Assembly: GCF_006539165.1 (NCBI RefSeq)
Contig: NZ_BJMM01000018.1
Span: 1 to 64,000, forward strand
Length of the DNA: 64,000 nucleotides
Direction: 5' to 3'
Origin: Streptomyces cacaoi
Lineage (GTDB): Bacteria; Actinomycetota; Actinomycetes; Streptomycetales; Streptomycetaceae
Under the pieces are notes generated by a model. It did no database searches and was not told the origin of the DNA. It saw only the letters and a list, made by a program, of their open reading frames with translations. The position numbers and the translations under genes were made by a program. Shown piece after piece: positions 40,158-48,938 of the stretch; the stretch's first letter is position 1; the number at the start of each line of letters is the position of its first letter.

Positions 40158-40688
40158 ATGCGTTCGACTCGGTATGCCAAGGGCGCCGTCATCGCCGCGA
40201 CCTGCGCGCTGGCGCTCCTGCCGGCCGGAGCGGCCTACGCGGGCAGCGGCCCGTCCGCCCCGCAGCCGGAGAAGAGCCGGCGCTCCACGGCCCCGTCGCC
40301 CGCCGGGAACCCGGCCAGCAAGATGGCGAAGGCGGCCGGGGTCTGCGCCGACGCCACGGAGATCGGCACCCGCGGTCTGATCACCAAGGACGGCCGGACG
40401 GTCGCGTCGGTCAAGCAGTTCTACTCGAAGAAGTGCAAGGAGAACTACGGCTACCTGTGGGTGTGGGACAGCTTCCGTGACGGGGCGAAGCCCTACGACG
40501 TGACCGTCGGCGTCTACAGCTACAACGACGACAGCGTGCACGGCGAGCGCAGCTGGAAGGCGACCACCGGGCAGGAGTTCTGGTCCAACGGGGCGGACAC
40601 CGTCTCGCACTGCACCGCCGGGGTGGGCACGCTGCGTCCCGCGGGCGCGCCGCAGCCCTCCCAGGCCGTCTCCCAGAAGCGCTGCTGA
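40158..40688 (+). CDS. Secreted four-cysteine protein, paralogue 1
   Basis: A 176-residue exported protein of unknown function. The signal peptide ends near LLPAGAAYA-GSG. The mature domain starts AAGVCADATEIGTRGLITKDG and contains QFYSKKCKENYGYLWVWDSFRD, ATTGQEFWSNGADTVSHCTAG and a C-terminal QKRC. All four cysteines recur in the neighbouring paralogue, including the Cys as last residue, so two disulfides are likely. The fold resembles DUF2690-like secreted proteins, but I cannot confirm this. A GAGGGGG box lies 8-10 bases before the ATG. Its own terminator follows. Confidence 0.82.
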   Translation: MRSTRYAKGAVIAATCALALLPAGAAYAGSGPSAPQPEKSRRSTAPSPAGNPASKMAKAAGVCADATEIGTRGLITKDGRTVASVKQFYSKKCKENYGYLWVWDSFRDGAKPYDVTVGVYSYNDDSVHGERSWKATTGQEFWSNGADTVSHCTAGVGTLRPAGAPQPSQAVSQKRC

Positions 40689-40752
40689 CGGCCCAACCGC
40701 CGCCGGGGGAAGGGGAGAAGACGACAGGGCACGGGGGACGACAGAGGGCAGG

Positions 40753-40799
40753 GGAGCCCGGTTCCCGGCCGCCGCACCGGTGGCCGGGAACCGGGCTCC
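40753..40799 (+). terminator. Strong terminator between the two secreted paralogues
   Basis: Perfect 18-bp stem (40753-40770 with 40782-40799) around an 11-nt loop. It shows that the two paralogues are transcribed separately. Confidence 0.88.
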
Positions 40800-40935
40800 G
40801 TCGTGTGCGGCGCCGCCCTCGATCGCGACCCGCCGTGCGCTCAATCCCTCACTGAGGAAGCGCCGGATCTTACTGTGATGCCCCGGTATGAGCCAAATCA
40901 CCGGAACATCCCTTTCTCCCTCAAGGAGGAGCTCC

Positions 40936-41469
40936 ATGCGCATTTCCCTGTCGTCTAAGGCGGTCGTGGCCGCTGCGGCCTGTGCGGTGGCCGTTCTCCC
41001 GGCCGGCGCCGCCAGCGCCGGCGACGGCCCCAAGCCGCAGCAGGACGAGAAGGCGACGACGATGTCCACCGCCCCGGCTCCGGAGGGCAACCCCCACAGC
41101 CGGACCGCTCAGGCGTCGGGCGTTTGCAGCGACGCGTACCAGATCGGCAACAAGCGCTACATCAAGCGCAAGGGCCAGGTCATCGGCACCGTGCGGCAGT
41201 TCTACTCGCCGAGCTGCAACCGCAACTACGGCTACCTGTGGGTGTGGCAGAGCTTCCGCAACACGCACAAGAACTACGCCACCAACATCGCCGTCTACGA
41301 CTTCAACACCAAGAAGCTGGTCGGCCTGCGTCAGTGGCACCGCACCAACGCGCAGGAGTTCTGGTCCGGCCCGGCCGCCACGGTCCGCCACTGCACCGCG
41401 GCCCGCGGCATGATCAAGGCCCGCTACGACTCGAAGCAGAGCTTCGCGTACTCCTCCAAGCGCTGCTGA
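40936..41469 (+). CDS. Secreted four-cysteine protein, paralogue 2
   Basis: A 177-residue exported protein closely related to the gene just upstream. The signal peptide ends LLPAG-like (VLPAGAASA-GDG). The mature part has SGVCSDAYQIGNKRYIKRKGQ, QFYSPSCNRNYGYLWVWQSFRN, NAQEFWSGPAATVRHCTAARG and the C-terminal SKRC. Matching blocks are nearly collinear, so this is a tandem duplication followed by divergence; this copy is much more basic in its first half (KRYIKRKGQ). A very strong AAGGAGGAGC SD precedes the ATG at 40936, suggesting high expression. Followed by a terminator. Confidence 0.82.
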   Translation: MRISLSSKAVVAAAACAVAVLPAGAASAGDGPKPQQDEKATTMSTAPAPEGNPHSRTAQASGVCSDAYQIGNKRYIKRKGQVIGTVRQFYSPSCNRNYGYLWVWQSFRNTHKNYATNIAVYDFNTKKLVGLRQWHRTNAQEFWSGPAATVRHCTAARGMIKARYDSKQSFAYSSKRC

Positions 41470-41536
41470 ACCACCGGCCCGTGCGGCCGGTGCGGCGGTG
41501 AAGCCGTAGGAGCAGCAACAGCACAGCGCAACAGCT

Positions 41537-41578
41537 AAGGGGCCCCGCCGCCGGTTTCGGCCGGCTACGGGGCCCTTT
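41537..41578 (+). terminator. Terminator of the second secreted paralogue
   Basis: GGGGCCCCG (from 41539) pairs with CGGGGCCC, with an inner GCCGG-TTTCGG-CCGGC hairpin, and ends in TTT at 41576-41578. Confidence 0.82.
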
Positions 41579-41581
41579 GGC

Positions 41582-41698
41582 ATGCCGGGCCGCCGCCACA
41601 AGCCGGGTCCCTGTATGCCGGGGCACCGCCACATAGCCGGGTCTCTGTATGCCGGGGCGCCGCGTGCCGACTGTGTGCCGGGGCGCCGCGTGCCGGGC
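41582..41698. repeat. 33/34-bp imperfect tandem repeat
   Basis: Two long units (41582-41614 and 41615-41648), both starting ATGCCGGG and ending CTGT, are followed by two shorter GTGCCGGGGCGCCGCGTGCCG-like units. It lies between convergent genes. No gene is supported. Confidence 0.75.
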
Positions 41699-41717
41699 GG
41701 TGCGGACGGCCCGGCGG

Positions 41718-42965
41718 TCACACCGCGGAGGCCATACGGCGCACCGCCTCCGTGAGGATCTCCGGCGAGGTGGCCAGATTGAGCCGTGCGTACCCGGCGC
41801 CTCCGGTGCCGAACGCCGGGCCGGAGTTGAGGGCGACGCGGCCCCGTTCCAGGAAGGCCGCCGCCGGGTCGTCGCCCAGGCCCAGGGCACGGCAGTCGAG
41901 CCAGGCCAGGAACGTGCCCTCGCCCGGCAGATAGCGCACCTCGGGCAGCCGGTCCGCCAGGAGCCGGGCGAGCAGGCGCCGGTTCTCGTCGAGCCCGGCC
42001 AGCAGGGCGTCCAGCCAGCCGGTCCCGTGCCGCAGGGCGGCGGCGTGTGCGATGACGCCGAGATGGCTGGGGCCGTGGCTCACCTCCTCGGGCATGGCGG
42101 CCAACTCGCCGGCCGCGTCCGCGCCGGCCACCGCCAGCGCCGCCTTGAGGCCCGCGAGGTTCCAGCCCTTGGACGCGGACATCACGGAGAACGCGCGCTC
42201 GGTGCCGGGCACCGTCAGATACGGGGTGTGGCGGGCGCCGGGCAGGACGAGCGGGGCGTGGATCTCGTCGGCGACGACGCGGACGCCGTGTGCGGCGGCG
42301 AGCCGGGTGGCCTCGGCCAGTTCGGCGGCGGTGTGGACGGTGCCCGTCGGGTTGTGCGGGTTGCACAGCAGATAGGCGGCGCGGGTTCCCCGGGTGCCGG
42401 TCGCCCGGGCGAAGGCGGAGCGCAGGGTGGCCGGGTCCAGTCGGCCGTCGGGGGTGAGCGGGGCCTCCACGACGCGGCGGTCGAGGTGGGTCAGGAACTG
42501 GTAGAAGGGCGTGTAGACGGGCGAGTTGACCACCACGGGATCGCCCGGGCGCGTGATCAGCTTCATCAGCTCGACGATGCCGAGCATCACGTCCGGGACG
42601 AGGGCCGTGCGTTCGGACGGCAGTTCCCAGCCCCAGCGGTCGCGGGTGAAGACGGCGAGCGCGTCGGTGTAGGTGCGTGCCACCGGGTAGCCGGTGTCGC
42701 TGGCGCGGACGGCCTCGTGCAGCGCGCGGGCGACCGGCTCGGCGAGCGGGACGTCCATCTCGGCCACCCACAAGGGCAGCACGTCGGGGTCGTAGGTGCG
42801 CCACTTCATGCTGGTGCGGCGGCGCAGCTGGTGGAGGGAGCAGGCGCGGAGGGGGTTCTCCACGGGGGTCGTGCCGGGGGCGCGGGCGGTGTCGTCGGAG
42901 GGGGCGCCGGACGGGTCGCCGGAGGGGGCGGGGGCGCTGTCGGGTTCGGGCGCTGTGGGGTGCAC
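41718..42965 (-). CDS. MalY/PatB-family aminotransferase class I/II (possible C-S lyase)
   Basis: A 415-residue PLP enzyme. After an approximately 45-residue disordered start, the domain opens with RRRTSMKWRTYDPDVLPLWVAEMDVPLAEPV, the MalY/PatB signature. The substrate/PLP motifs are LLCNPHNPTG and VVADEIHAPL, and the Schiff-base Lys is in MSASKGWNLAGLK. MalY-type enzymes cleave cystathionine or cysteine conjugates (C-S beta-lyase) or transaminate. The GTG at 42965 has AGAGGG 5-6 bases upstream; the frame stays open to 43271 through low-complexity repeats with no family similarity. It is divergent from the FGGY kinase gene. Confidence 0.9.
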   Translation of the reverse strand: MHPTAPEPDSAPAPSGDPSGAPSDDTARAPGTTPVENPLRACSLHQLRRRTSMKWRTYDPDVLPLWVAEMDVPLAEPVARALHEAVRASDTGYPVARTYTDALAVFTRDRWGWELPSERTALVPDVMLGIVELMKLITRPGDPVVVNSPVYTPFYQFLTHLDRRVVEAPLTPDGRLDPATLRSAFARATGTRGTRAAYLLCNPHNPTGTVHTAAELAEATRLAAAHGVRVVADEIHAPLVLPGARHTPYLTVPGTERAFSVMSASKGWNLAGLKAALAVAGADAAGELAAMPEEVSHGPSHLGVIAHAAALRHGTGWLDALLAGLDENRRLLARLLADRLPEVRYLPGEGTFLAWLDCRALGLGDDPAAAFLERGRVALNSGPAFGTGGAGYARLNLATSPEILTEAVRRMASAV

Positions 42966-43394
42966 GGGACCCTCTTTCCTGTGGGGGCTGTCGGACCGGA
43001 TTCCCGGGGGCCGTCGGCCCGGGCTCCTGGGGGCTGTCGGACCGGATTCCTGGGGCTGTCGGGCCTGTCCTCCGGCGGGGGCCGGGGCCCGTCTGCTCGG
43101 TTCCTGTCGGGGCCGGGGCCACCTGCGTCGGTTCCCGTCGGGCCGGGATGTGCTCGTCGGGTTCGGCGGGTTCGATGGGTTCGGCGGGGGCGACGGTGCT
43201 TCGTTCCTGGCCGTTCTGCTGCGGTCCGGCTTCGGGCCGCGTGGCTTCCTGCTCGATTCTCGTCCCGTCACGACCGGGTTTCCCAGGGGTTTCCGTGCGC
43301 CGCGGGGCGGAGGGGCGCGTACCGCTTTCCGGCCGGGCGGCCGGAGCGGGCCCGGCGGCCACGGCGGCGCGGCGGATGAGGCATCATTCCGGCC
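42966..43394. repeat. Intergenic region with exact 23-bp direct repeat
   Basis: A 429-bp gap between divergent genes. A 23-bp sequence occurs exactly at 42982-43004 and 43028-43050 (core GGGGGCTGTCGGACCGG), with degenerate copies on both sides. Further right are G-rich GGCCGGGGCC and TTCGGCGGG repeats. Open frames on both strands reflect composition. The promoters of both flanking genes must lie here, but no clear -35/-10 was found. Confidence 0.65.
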
Positions 43395-44831
43395 ATGGGG
43401 ATAGTCGCCGGAGTGGACAGCTCAGCCGAGTACACCAGCATCGTCGTCTGCGACGCGGACACGGGCGCCGTCGTCCGGCACGGGCACGCCGAGCACACCG
43501 GTGAGCGGGACGATCCACAGTCCTGGCTGCTCTCCCTGGGCAAGGCCGCCAGCACCGGCCAGCTCGCCGACGTCCGGGCCATCGGGGTCTCGGCCCAGCA
43601 GCAGGGCGTCGTCGCGCTGGACGCCGCGGGCGCGCCCGTGGGCCCCGCGCTGCTCGGCAACGATCCGCGGATGCAGACCTCGGCGGCCGATCTCGTCGAG
43701 GCGTTCGGCGGCCGGGCCGCCTGGGCGCAGGCCGTCGGCACCGTGCCGCAGGCGGCGCATCCCGTCGCGAAGCTGCGCTGGCTGGCGCGGGAGCAGCCCG
43801 AGGCGGCGCGGCAGGTGGCCGAGGTGTTGCAGCCGCACGACTGGCTGGTGTGGCAGCTGCTGGGGCGGCCGGCGCGGCGGGTGACCGACCGCGGTGACGC
43901 CTCCGGCACGGGCTACTGGTCGGCGGCGGGCGAGAGCTACCGGGCCGAGCTGGCCGAGCTGGCGCTGGGCCACCGGCCGGGGCTGCCCGATGTGCTGGGC
44001 CCCGCCGAGCCCGCCGGGCAGACCCCGGAGGGCCTGCTGATCTCGGCCGGCACCGGGCAGACGATGGCCGCCGCTTTCGGGCTGGGCATCGGGCTCGGGG
44101 ACGCGGTGATCTCGCTGGGCGCCACCGGCTCGGTGTGCGCCGTGCACCACGAGGCGCTGACCGACCCGAGCGGGACGATCACCTCGTACGCCGACGCGAC
44201 CGGGATGCATCTGCCCGTCGTGCGCACACTGAACGCGACGCGGGTGCTGCGCGGCACGGCCGAGATGCTCGGCACCGATCTGGACGGGCTCTCCGAGCTG
44301 GCGCTGCGGTCCACTCCGGGCGCCTCGGGGATGGTGATGCTGCCCTATCTGGAGGGCGAGCAGACGCCCGATCTCCCGCACACCGCGGGCTCGTTGCACG
44401 GGCTGCGCCGGGAGAGCATGAAGCCCGAGTTCCTCGCACGCGCGGCCGTCGAGGGCATGCTGTGCGGGCTCGCCGACGCGCTGGACGTGCTGCGCGGCCG
44501 GGGCGTGCAGGTGCAGCGGGTGTTCCTGCTGGGCAAGGCGGCGGGGCTGGACGCGGTGCGCACGGCGGCGCCGGGGCTGCTCGGGGCGCAGGTCGTGGTG
44601 CCGGAGCCGGCCGACTACGCGGCGATCGGTGCCGCGCGGCAGGCCGCCTGGGCGCTGTCCGGCTCCGGTGCGCCGCCGGCCTGGCCGGCCGCCGCCTGCC
44701 GGATCTTCGAGGCCGGTGACGAGCTGGCCGTGGGCCAGGCGGTGCGCCAGCAGTACACGACCGTGCGCGAGGAGGCGTACCCCGGCGCCTTCCCGGCCGA
44801 GCCGCACTCCGGTCAGCAGCCGCACGGCTGA
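43395..44831 (+). CDS. FGGY-family carbohydrate kinase, xylulokinase-like
   Basis: A 478-residue sugar kinase. The N-terminal ATPase strand is VAGVDSSAEYTSIVVCDADTG, the substrate segment VSAQQQGVVALDAAG is characteristic of xylulokinases, and catalytic Asp is in GNDPRMQT-like NDPR. The second lobe has SLGATGSVCAV and ARAAVEGMLCGLADALDVLR, then RVFLLGKAAGLDAVRT. No pentose isomerase or transporter lies next to it, so xylulose is likely but not proven. No clear SD; CATCAT lies 7 nt before the ATG, a weak leaderless candidate. The ABC exporter genes follow about 200 bp later. Confidence 0.88.
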   Translation: MGIVAGVDSSAEYTSIVVCDADTGAVVRHGHAEHTGERDDPQSWLLSLGKAASTGQLADVRAIGVSAQQQGVVALDAAGAPVGPALLGNDPRMQTSAADLVEAFGGRAAWAQAVGTVPQAAHPVAKLRWLAREQPEAARQVAEVLQPHDWLVWQLLGRPARRVTDRGDASGTGYWSAAGESYRAELAELALGHRPGLPDVLGPAEPAGQTPEGLLISAGTGQTMAAAFGLGIGLGDAVISLGATGSVCAVHHEALTDPSGTITSYADATGMHLPVVRTLNATRVLRGTAEMLGTDLDGLSELALRSTPGASGMVMLPYLEGEQTPDLPHTAGSLHGLRRESMKPEFLARAAVEGMLCGLADALDVLRGRGVQVQRVFLLGKAAGLDAVRTAAPGLLGAQVVVPEPADYAAIGAARQAAWALSGSGAPPAWPAAACRIFEAGDELAVGQAVRQQYTTVREEAYPGAFPAEPHSGQQPHG

Positions 44832-44905
44832 GGCTGCCGGGGCGCGCGGTGCGGCGTGCGCCTCCGGGTTCGGCCGAGGGCGCTCGTCGGCGCCTTTGCC
44901 CGGAC

Positions 44906-44933
44906 TTGACCGCGAACGCACGGGAAATACTCG
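44906..44933 (+). promoter_or_regulatory. Candidate promoter of the ABC exporter operon
   Basis: TTGACC (44906-44911), a 16-bp spacer and TACTCG (44928-44933) in an A-richer patch, about 95 bp before the GTG at 45030. Confidence 0.4.
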
Positions 44934-45029
44934 ACAATGCCCGACCAGAGCCCCGCCTTTCGCCGCACGTCCGGCGCCCGGGGCCGCTCCTTCATCCGTC
45001 ACCCTCACTGAGCCACCGAGGAACTCCGT

Positions 45030-46847
45030 GTGCTGATACGCCTACTCGGCGCGCGGCTGCGCTCCTATCGGCAGCCGATCGCGCTTCTCGTTCTGCTCCA
45101 GTTCGTGCAGACCTGTGCCTCGCTCTATCTGCCCACCCTGAACGCCGACATCATCGACAAGGGCGTGGTGAAGGGCGACACCGGCTACATCCTCGGGCAC
45201 GGCGGCTGGATGCTGACCGTCTCCGTGGTGCAGCTCGTCTGCAACGTCGGCGCGGTCTTCCTGGGGGCGCGGACCGCCGCCGCCGTGGCGCGGGACATCC
45301 GCTCCGACGTCTTCGACCGCGTCCAGTCCTTCTCCGCCCGCGAGGTGGGCCACTTCTCGGCGCCGTCGCTCATCACCCGCACCACCAACGACGTGCAGCA
45401 GGTGCAGATGGTGGTGCTGATGGCCTTCACGCTGATGGTGGCCGCGCCGATCATGTGCTTCGGCGGCATCTTCATGGCGCTCGGCCAGGACGTTCCGCTC
45501 TCCGCCGTGCTGCTGGGAGTCGTCCCGGTGCTGGGCGTCGCCGTCATGCTGATCGTGCGGCGGATGCGGCCGCTGTTCCGCACCATGCAGGACCGGCTCG
45601 ACAACGTGAACCGGATCCTGCGCGAGCAGATCACCGGGGTGCGGGTCATCCGGGCCTTCGTCAAGGACGGCTACGAACAGCGCAGGTTCCACTCCGCCAA
45701 CACCGAGCTGACCCGGGTGCAGCTGGGCACCGGGCAGCTGATGGCGCTGATGTTCCCCGTCGTGATGACCGTGGTGAACCTCTCCAGCGTCGCGGTGGTC
45801 TGGTTCGGCGCGCACCGGATCGACAGCGGGGCCATGGAGGTCGGGGCGCTGACCGCGTTCCTCTCGTACCTCATGCAGATCGTCATGGCCGTGATGATGG
45901 CCACCTTCATGTTCATGATGGTGCCGCGGGCCGAGGTGTGCGCCGAGCGCATCCAGGAGGTGCTGTCCACCGACTCCACCGTGGTGCCGCCCGCCGACCC
46001 GGTGCGCGAGCCGCGCGTCCACGGTCATCTCCGGCTGCGCGGCGCCGGGTTCGGCTACCCGGGCGCCGAGGCCCCCGTCCTCCACGACGTCGATCTGGAG
46101 GCCCGGCCCGGCGAGACGACCGCGGTCATCGGTTCCACCGGCAGCGGCAAGTCGACGCTGCTCGGGCTGGTGCCCCGGCTGTTCGACGCCACCGAGGGCA
46201 CGGTCCTGGTCGACGGGCACGATGTGCGCGACCTCGCCCCGGAGGTGCTCGCGCGCACCGTCGGCCTGGTGCCGCAGCGCCCGTACCTCTTCTCCGGGAC
46301 CGTCGCGTCCAATCTGCGCTACGGGCGGCCGGACGCCACCGACGAGGAGCTGTGGGACGCCCTGGAGACCGCGCAGGCCCGGGACTTCGTCGAGCGGATG
46401 GACGGCGGTCTGGACGCGCCGATCGCGCAGGGCGGCAGCAACGTCTCCGGCGGGCAGCGCCAGCGGCTGGCGATCGCCCGGGTGCTGGTGCACCGGCCGG
46501 AGATCTATCTGTTCGACGACTCCTTCTCCGCCCTGGACTACGCCACGGACGCCGCGCTGCGGGCCGCGCTGGCCCGGCGGACGGCGGACGCGACGGTGCT
46601 GATCGTCGCGCAGCGCGTCTCCACCATCCGGGACGCCGATCGCATCCTCGTCCTCGACGAGGGCCGTGTGGTGGGCCGCGGCACCCACGCGGAGCTGATG
46701 GCGGACAACGAGACCTACCGGGAGATCGTGCTCTCCCAGCTCACCGAGAGCGAGGCGGCGGGAGAGGGCCCCGGCGCCCGGCAGCGCGCGGCCTCGATGA
46801 CCGCACCCGCTCCACGGACGGGTCCCGAAGCGGAGGGAAGCGCATGA
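45030..46847 (+). CDS. ABC exporter half-transporter, subunit 1 (degenerate ATPase site)
   Basis: A 605-residue type IV ABC half-transporter: six membrane segments in about residues 15-300, then an ATPase domain. Walker A is GSTGSGKST, the signature is VSGGQRQRLAIARVL and Walker B is IYLFDDSFSALD. The catalytic Glu after Walker B is replaced by Asp, the hallmark of the degenerate site in heterodimeric exporters; the partner gene has the normal Glu. A low-complexity tail ends the protein. The GTG at 45030 has GAGGAAC upstream. It overlaps the next gene by ATGA (46844), so the two subunits are made together. Substrate may be a drug, lipid or peptide. Confidence 0.94.
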   Translation: MLIRLLGARLRSYRQPIALLVLLQFVQTCASLYLPTLNADIIDKGVVKGDTGYILGHGGWMLTVSVVQLVCNVGAVFLGARTAAAVARDIRSDVFDRVQSFSAREVGHFSAPSLITRTTNDVQQVQMVVLMAFTLMVAAPIMCFGGIFMALGQDVPLSAVLLGVVPVLGVAVMLIVRRMRPLFRTMQDRLDNVNRILREQITGVRVIRAFVKDGYEQRRFHSANTELTRVQLGTGQLMALMFPVVMTVVNLSSVAVVWFGAHRIDSGAMEVGALTAFLSYLMQIVMAVMMATFMFMMVPRAEVCAERIQEVLSTDSTVVPPADPVREPRVHGHLRLRGAGFGYPGAEAPVLHDVDLEARPGETTAVIGSTGSGKSTLLGLVPRLFDATEGTVLVDGHDVRDLAPEVLARTVGLVPQRPYLFSGTVASNLRYGRPDATDEELWDALETAQARDFVERMDGGLDAPIAQGGSNVSGGQRQRLAIARVLVHRPEIYLFDDSFSALDYATDAALRAALARRTADATVLIVAQRVSTIRDADRILVLDEGRVVGRGTHAELMADNETYREIVLSQLTESEAAGEGPGARQRAASMTAPAPRTGPEAEGSA

Positions 46848-48853
46848 GCGGGCCGGGAGGGGCGGCCGGTGCGCCGCAGCGGTCCATGGACTTCAAGGGC
46901 TCGGGCAAGCGGCTGCTGCGGCAGTTCCGGCCGGAGCGCGGCCGGCTGCTGCTGATGCTGCTGGTGCTCGTCGTCAGCGTCGGGCTGAGCGTGTCGGGGC
47001 CGAAGATCCTCGGGAAGGCCACCGACCTGGTCTTCGGGGGCTTCATCGGGCAGCGGATGCCCGACGGCGTCACCAAGGAGCAGGCGCTGGAGGGGATGCG
47101 CCGGTCCGGGGAGGGCGGCGCGGCCGACATGCTCTCGGGGACGGACTTCACCCCGGGCCAGGGCGTGGACTTCGCCGCCGTCGGCCGGGTGCTGCTGCTC
47201 GTGCTCGTGGTGTACGCGCTGGCGGGTGTGCTGATGGCGGTCTCCGGGCGGATCTCCGTGCGGATGATCAACAACGTGGTCTTCCGGTTGCGGGAGCGGG
47301 TCGAGGCGAAGCTGTCCCGGCTGCCGCTGTCCTACCTCGACAAGCAGTCGCGCGGCGAGGTGCTCTCGCGGGTCACCAACGACATCGACAATCTGGGCCA
47401 GACGCTCCAGCAGACCCTGGGCCAGCTGGTCAACTCGCTGCTGACGATCGTCGGTGTGCTGGCGGTGATGTTCTGGGTCTCGCCGCTGCTGGCGCTGGTC
47501 GCGCTGGTCACGGTGCCGCTGTCGGCGCTCGTCGCGACGCGGGTGGGCAAGCGGGCCCAGCCGCAGTTCGTCGCCCAGTGGAAGTCCACGGGGCGGCTGA
47601 ACGGGCACGTCGAGGAGATGTACACCGGGCATGCGCTGGTGAAGGTCTTCGGCCGGCAGAAGGAGGCGGCGGAGACCTTCCACGAGCAGAACGAGGCGCT
47701 CTACGAGGCCGGGTTCAAGGCGCAGTTCATCAGCGGGATCATGCAGCCCGCGATGATGTTCGTCAGCAACCTCAACTATGTGCTGGTGGCCGTCGTCGGC
47801 GGGCTGCGGGTCGCCTCGGGCTCCCTGTCGATCGGTGACGTGCAGGCGTTCGTGCAGTACTCGCGGCAGTTCAGCCAGCCGCTGACGCAGGTGGCGTCGA
47901 TGGCGAACCTGATCCAGTCCGGGGTGGCCTCCGCCGAGCGCGTCTTCGAACTGCTGGACGCCGAGGAGCTGTCGCCGGAGCAGGAGCAGGAGCCGGGGCA
48001 GGAGCCGAAGCGGGTGCCCGGGCCGGGGCCGGAGGGCGGTCGCGAGCGGCCGGTGGACGCGCCCCGCGACGCCCGGGGCCGGGTGGAGCTGCGGGACGTC
48101 TCGTTCCGCTACGACCCGGACACCCCGCTGATCGAGCATCTGTCGCTGACCGTCGAACCGGGCCAGACGGTGGCCATCGTCGGACCGACGGGAGCCGGAA
48201 AGACCACGCTGGTCAATCTGCTCCTGCGGTTCTACGAGACCGACGAGGGGCGCATCCTGCTGGACGGCGCCGACATCGCCGGGATGCCGCGCGAGCGGCT
48301 GCGTGCCGGGATCGGCATGGTGCTCCAGGACACCTGGCTGTTCGGCGGCACCATCGCGGAGAACATCGCCTACGGCGCGGCGAACGGGCCGGCCGTCACC
48401 GAGAACGGCGGCGAGGGCGTGAGCCGTGCCCGGATCGAGGAGGCCGCACGCGCCGCGCACGCCGACCGGTTCATCCGCACGCTGCCGGACGGCTACGACA
48501 CCGTGCTGGACGACGAGGGCTCCGGGGTGAGCGCGGGCGAGAAGCAGCTGATCACCATCGCGCGCGCCTTCCTGTCCGACCCGGTGATCCTGGTGCTGGA
48601 CGAGGCGACCAGCTCGGTCGACACCCGTACCGAGGTGCTCATCCAGCAGGCGATGGCGCGGCTGGCCTCCGACCGCACCAGCTTCGTGATCGCCCACCGG
48701 CTCTCCACCATCCGGGACGCGGACGTGATCCTGGTGATGGAGAACGGCTCGATCGTCGAACAGGGCGACCACGAGAGCCTGTTGGCACGCGACGGCGCCT
48801 ACGCACGGCTGTACAACGCGCAGTTCGCGCAGGCGGCGGCCGAGGTGGACTGA
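46844..48853 (+). CDS. ABC exporter half-transporter, subunit 2 (canonical ATPase site)
   Basis: A 669-residue partner subunit. The membrane domain includes an unusual external insertion after the first segment (about residues 65-105, MPDGVTKEQALEGMRRSGEGG). In the ATPase domain Walker A is GPTGAGKTT, Walker B is ILVLDEATSSVD with the catalytic Glu, and H-loop is IAHRLSTIRDAD. The signature is VSAGEKQLITIARAF instead of LSGGQ, which completes the weakened composite site with subunit 1. An acidic, Pro/Glu-rich linker (EQEQEPGQEPKRVPG) joins the two domains. ATGA overlap with the upstream gene. It ends just before a perfect bidirectional terminator. Confidence 0.94.
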   Translation: MSGPGGAAGAPQRSMDFKGSGKRLLRQFRPERGRLLLMLLVLVVSVGLSVSGPKILGKATDLVFGGFIGQRMPDGVTKEQALEGMRRSGEGGAADMLSGTDFTPGQGVDFAAVGRVLLLVLVVYALAGVLMAVSGRISVRMINNVVFRLRERVEAKLSRLPLSYLDKQSRGEVLSRVTNDIDNLGQTLQQTLGQLVNSLLTIVGVLAVMFWVSPLLALVALVTVPLSALVATRVGKRAQPQFVAQWKSTGRLNGHVEEMYTGHALVKVFGRQKEAAETFHEQNEALYEAGFKAQFISGIMQPAMMFVSNLNYVLVAVVGGLRVASGSLSIGDVQAFVQYSRQFSQPLTQVASMANLIQSGVASAERVFELLDAEELSPEQEQEPGQEPKRVPGPGPEGGRERPVDAPRDARGRVELRDVSFRYDPDTPLIEHLSLTVEPGQTVAIVGPTGAGKTTLVNLLLRFYETDEGRILLDGADIAGMPRERLRAGIGMVLQDTWLFGGTIAENIAYGAANGPAVTENGGEGVSRARIEEAARAAHADRFIRTLPDGYDTVLDDEGSGVSAGEKQLITIARAFLSDPVILVLDEATSSVDTRTEVLIQQAMARLASDRTSFVIAHRLSTIRDADVILVMENGSIVEQGDHESLLARDGAYARLYNAQFAQAAAEVD

Positions 48854-48878
48854 GGCCCCGGGGCGCCTGCCGGACGCA

Positions 48879-48916
48879 CTCGTGCCCGTACGCCCACGGG
48901 GGTGTACGGGCACGAG
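48879..48916. terminator. Bidirectional terminator after the ABC exporter
   Basis: Perfect 13-bp stem (48879-48891 with 48904-48916) around a 12-nt loop between convergent genes. Confidence 0.87.
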
Positions 48917-48938
48917 AGGTCTCCGGGTGCGAGCGGGG

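Noticed and set aside
42966..43271. N-terminal extension of the MalY-like aminotransferase
   Set aside because: Encoded by direct repeats, Pro/Ser/Arg-rich, while the GTG at 42965 has a good SD.
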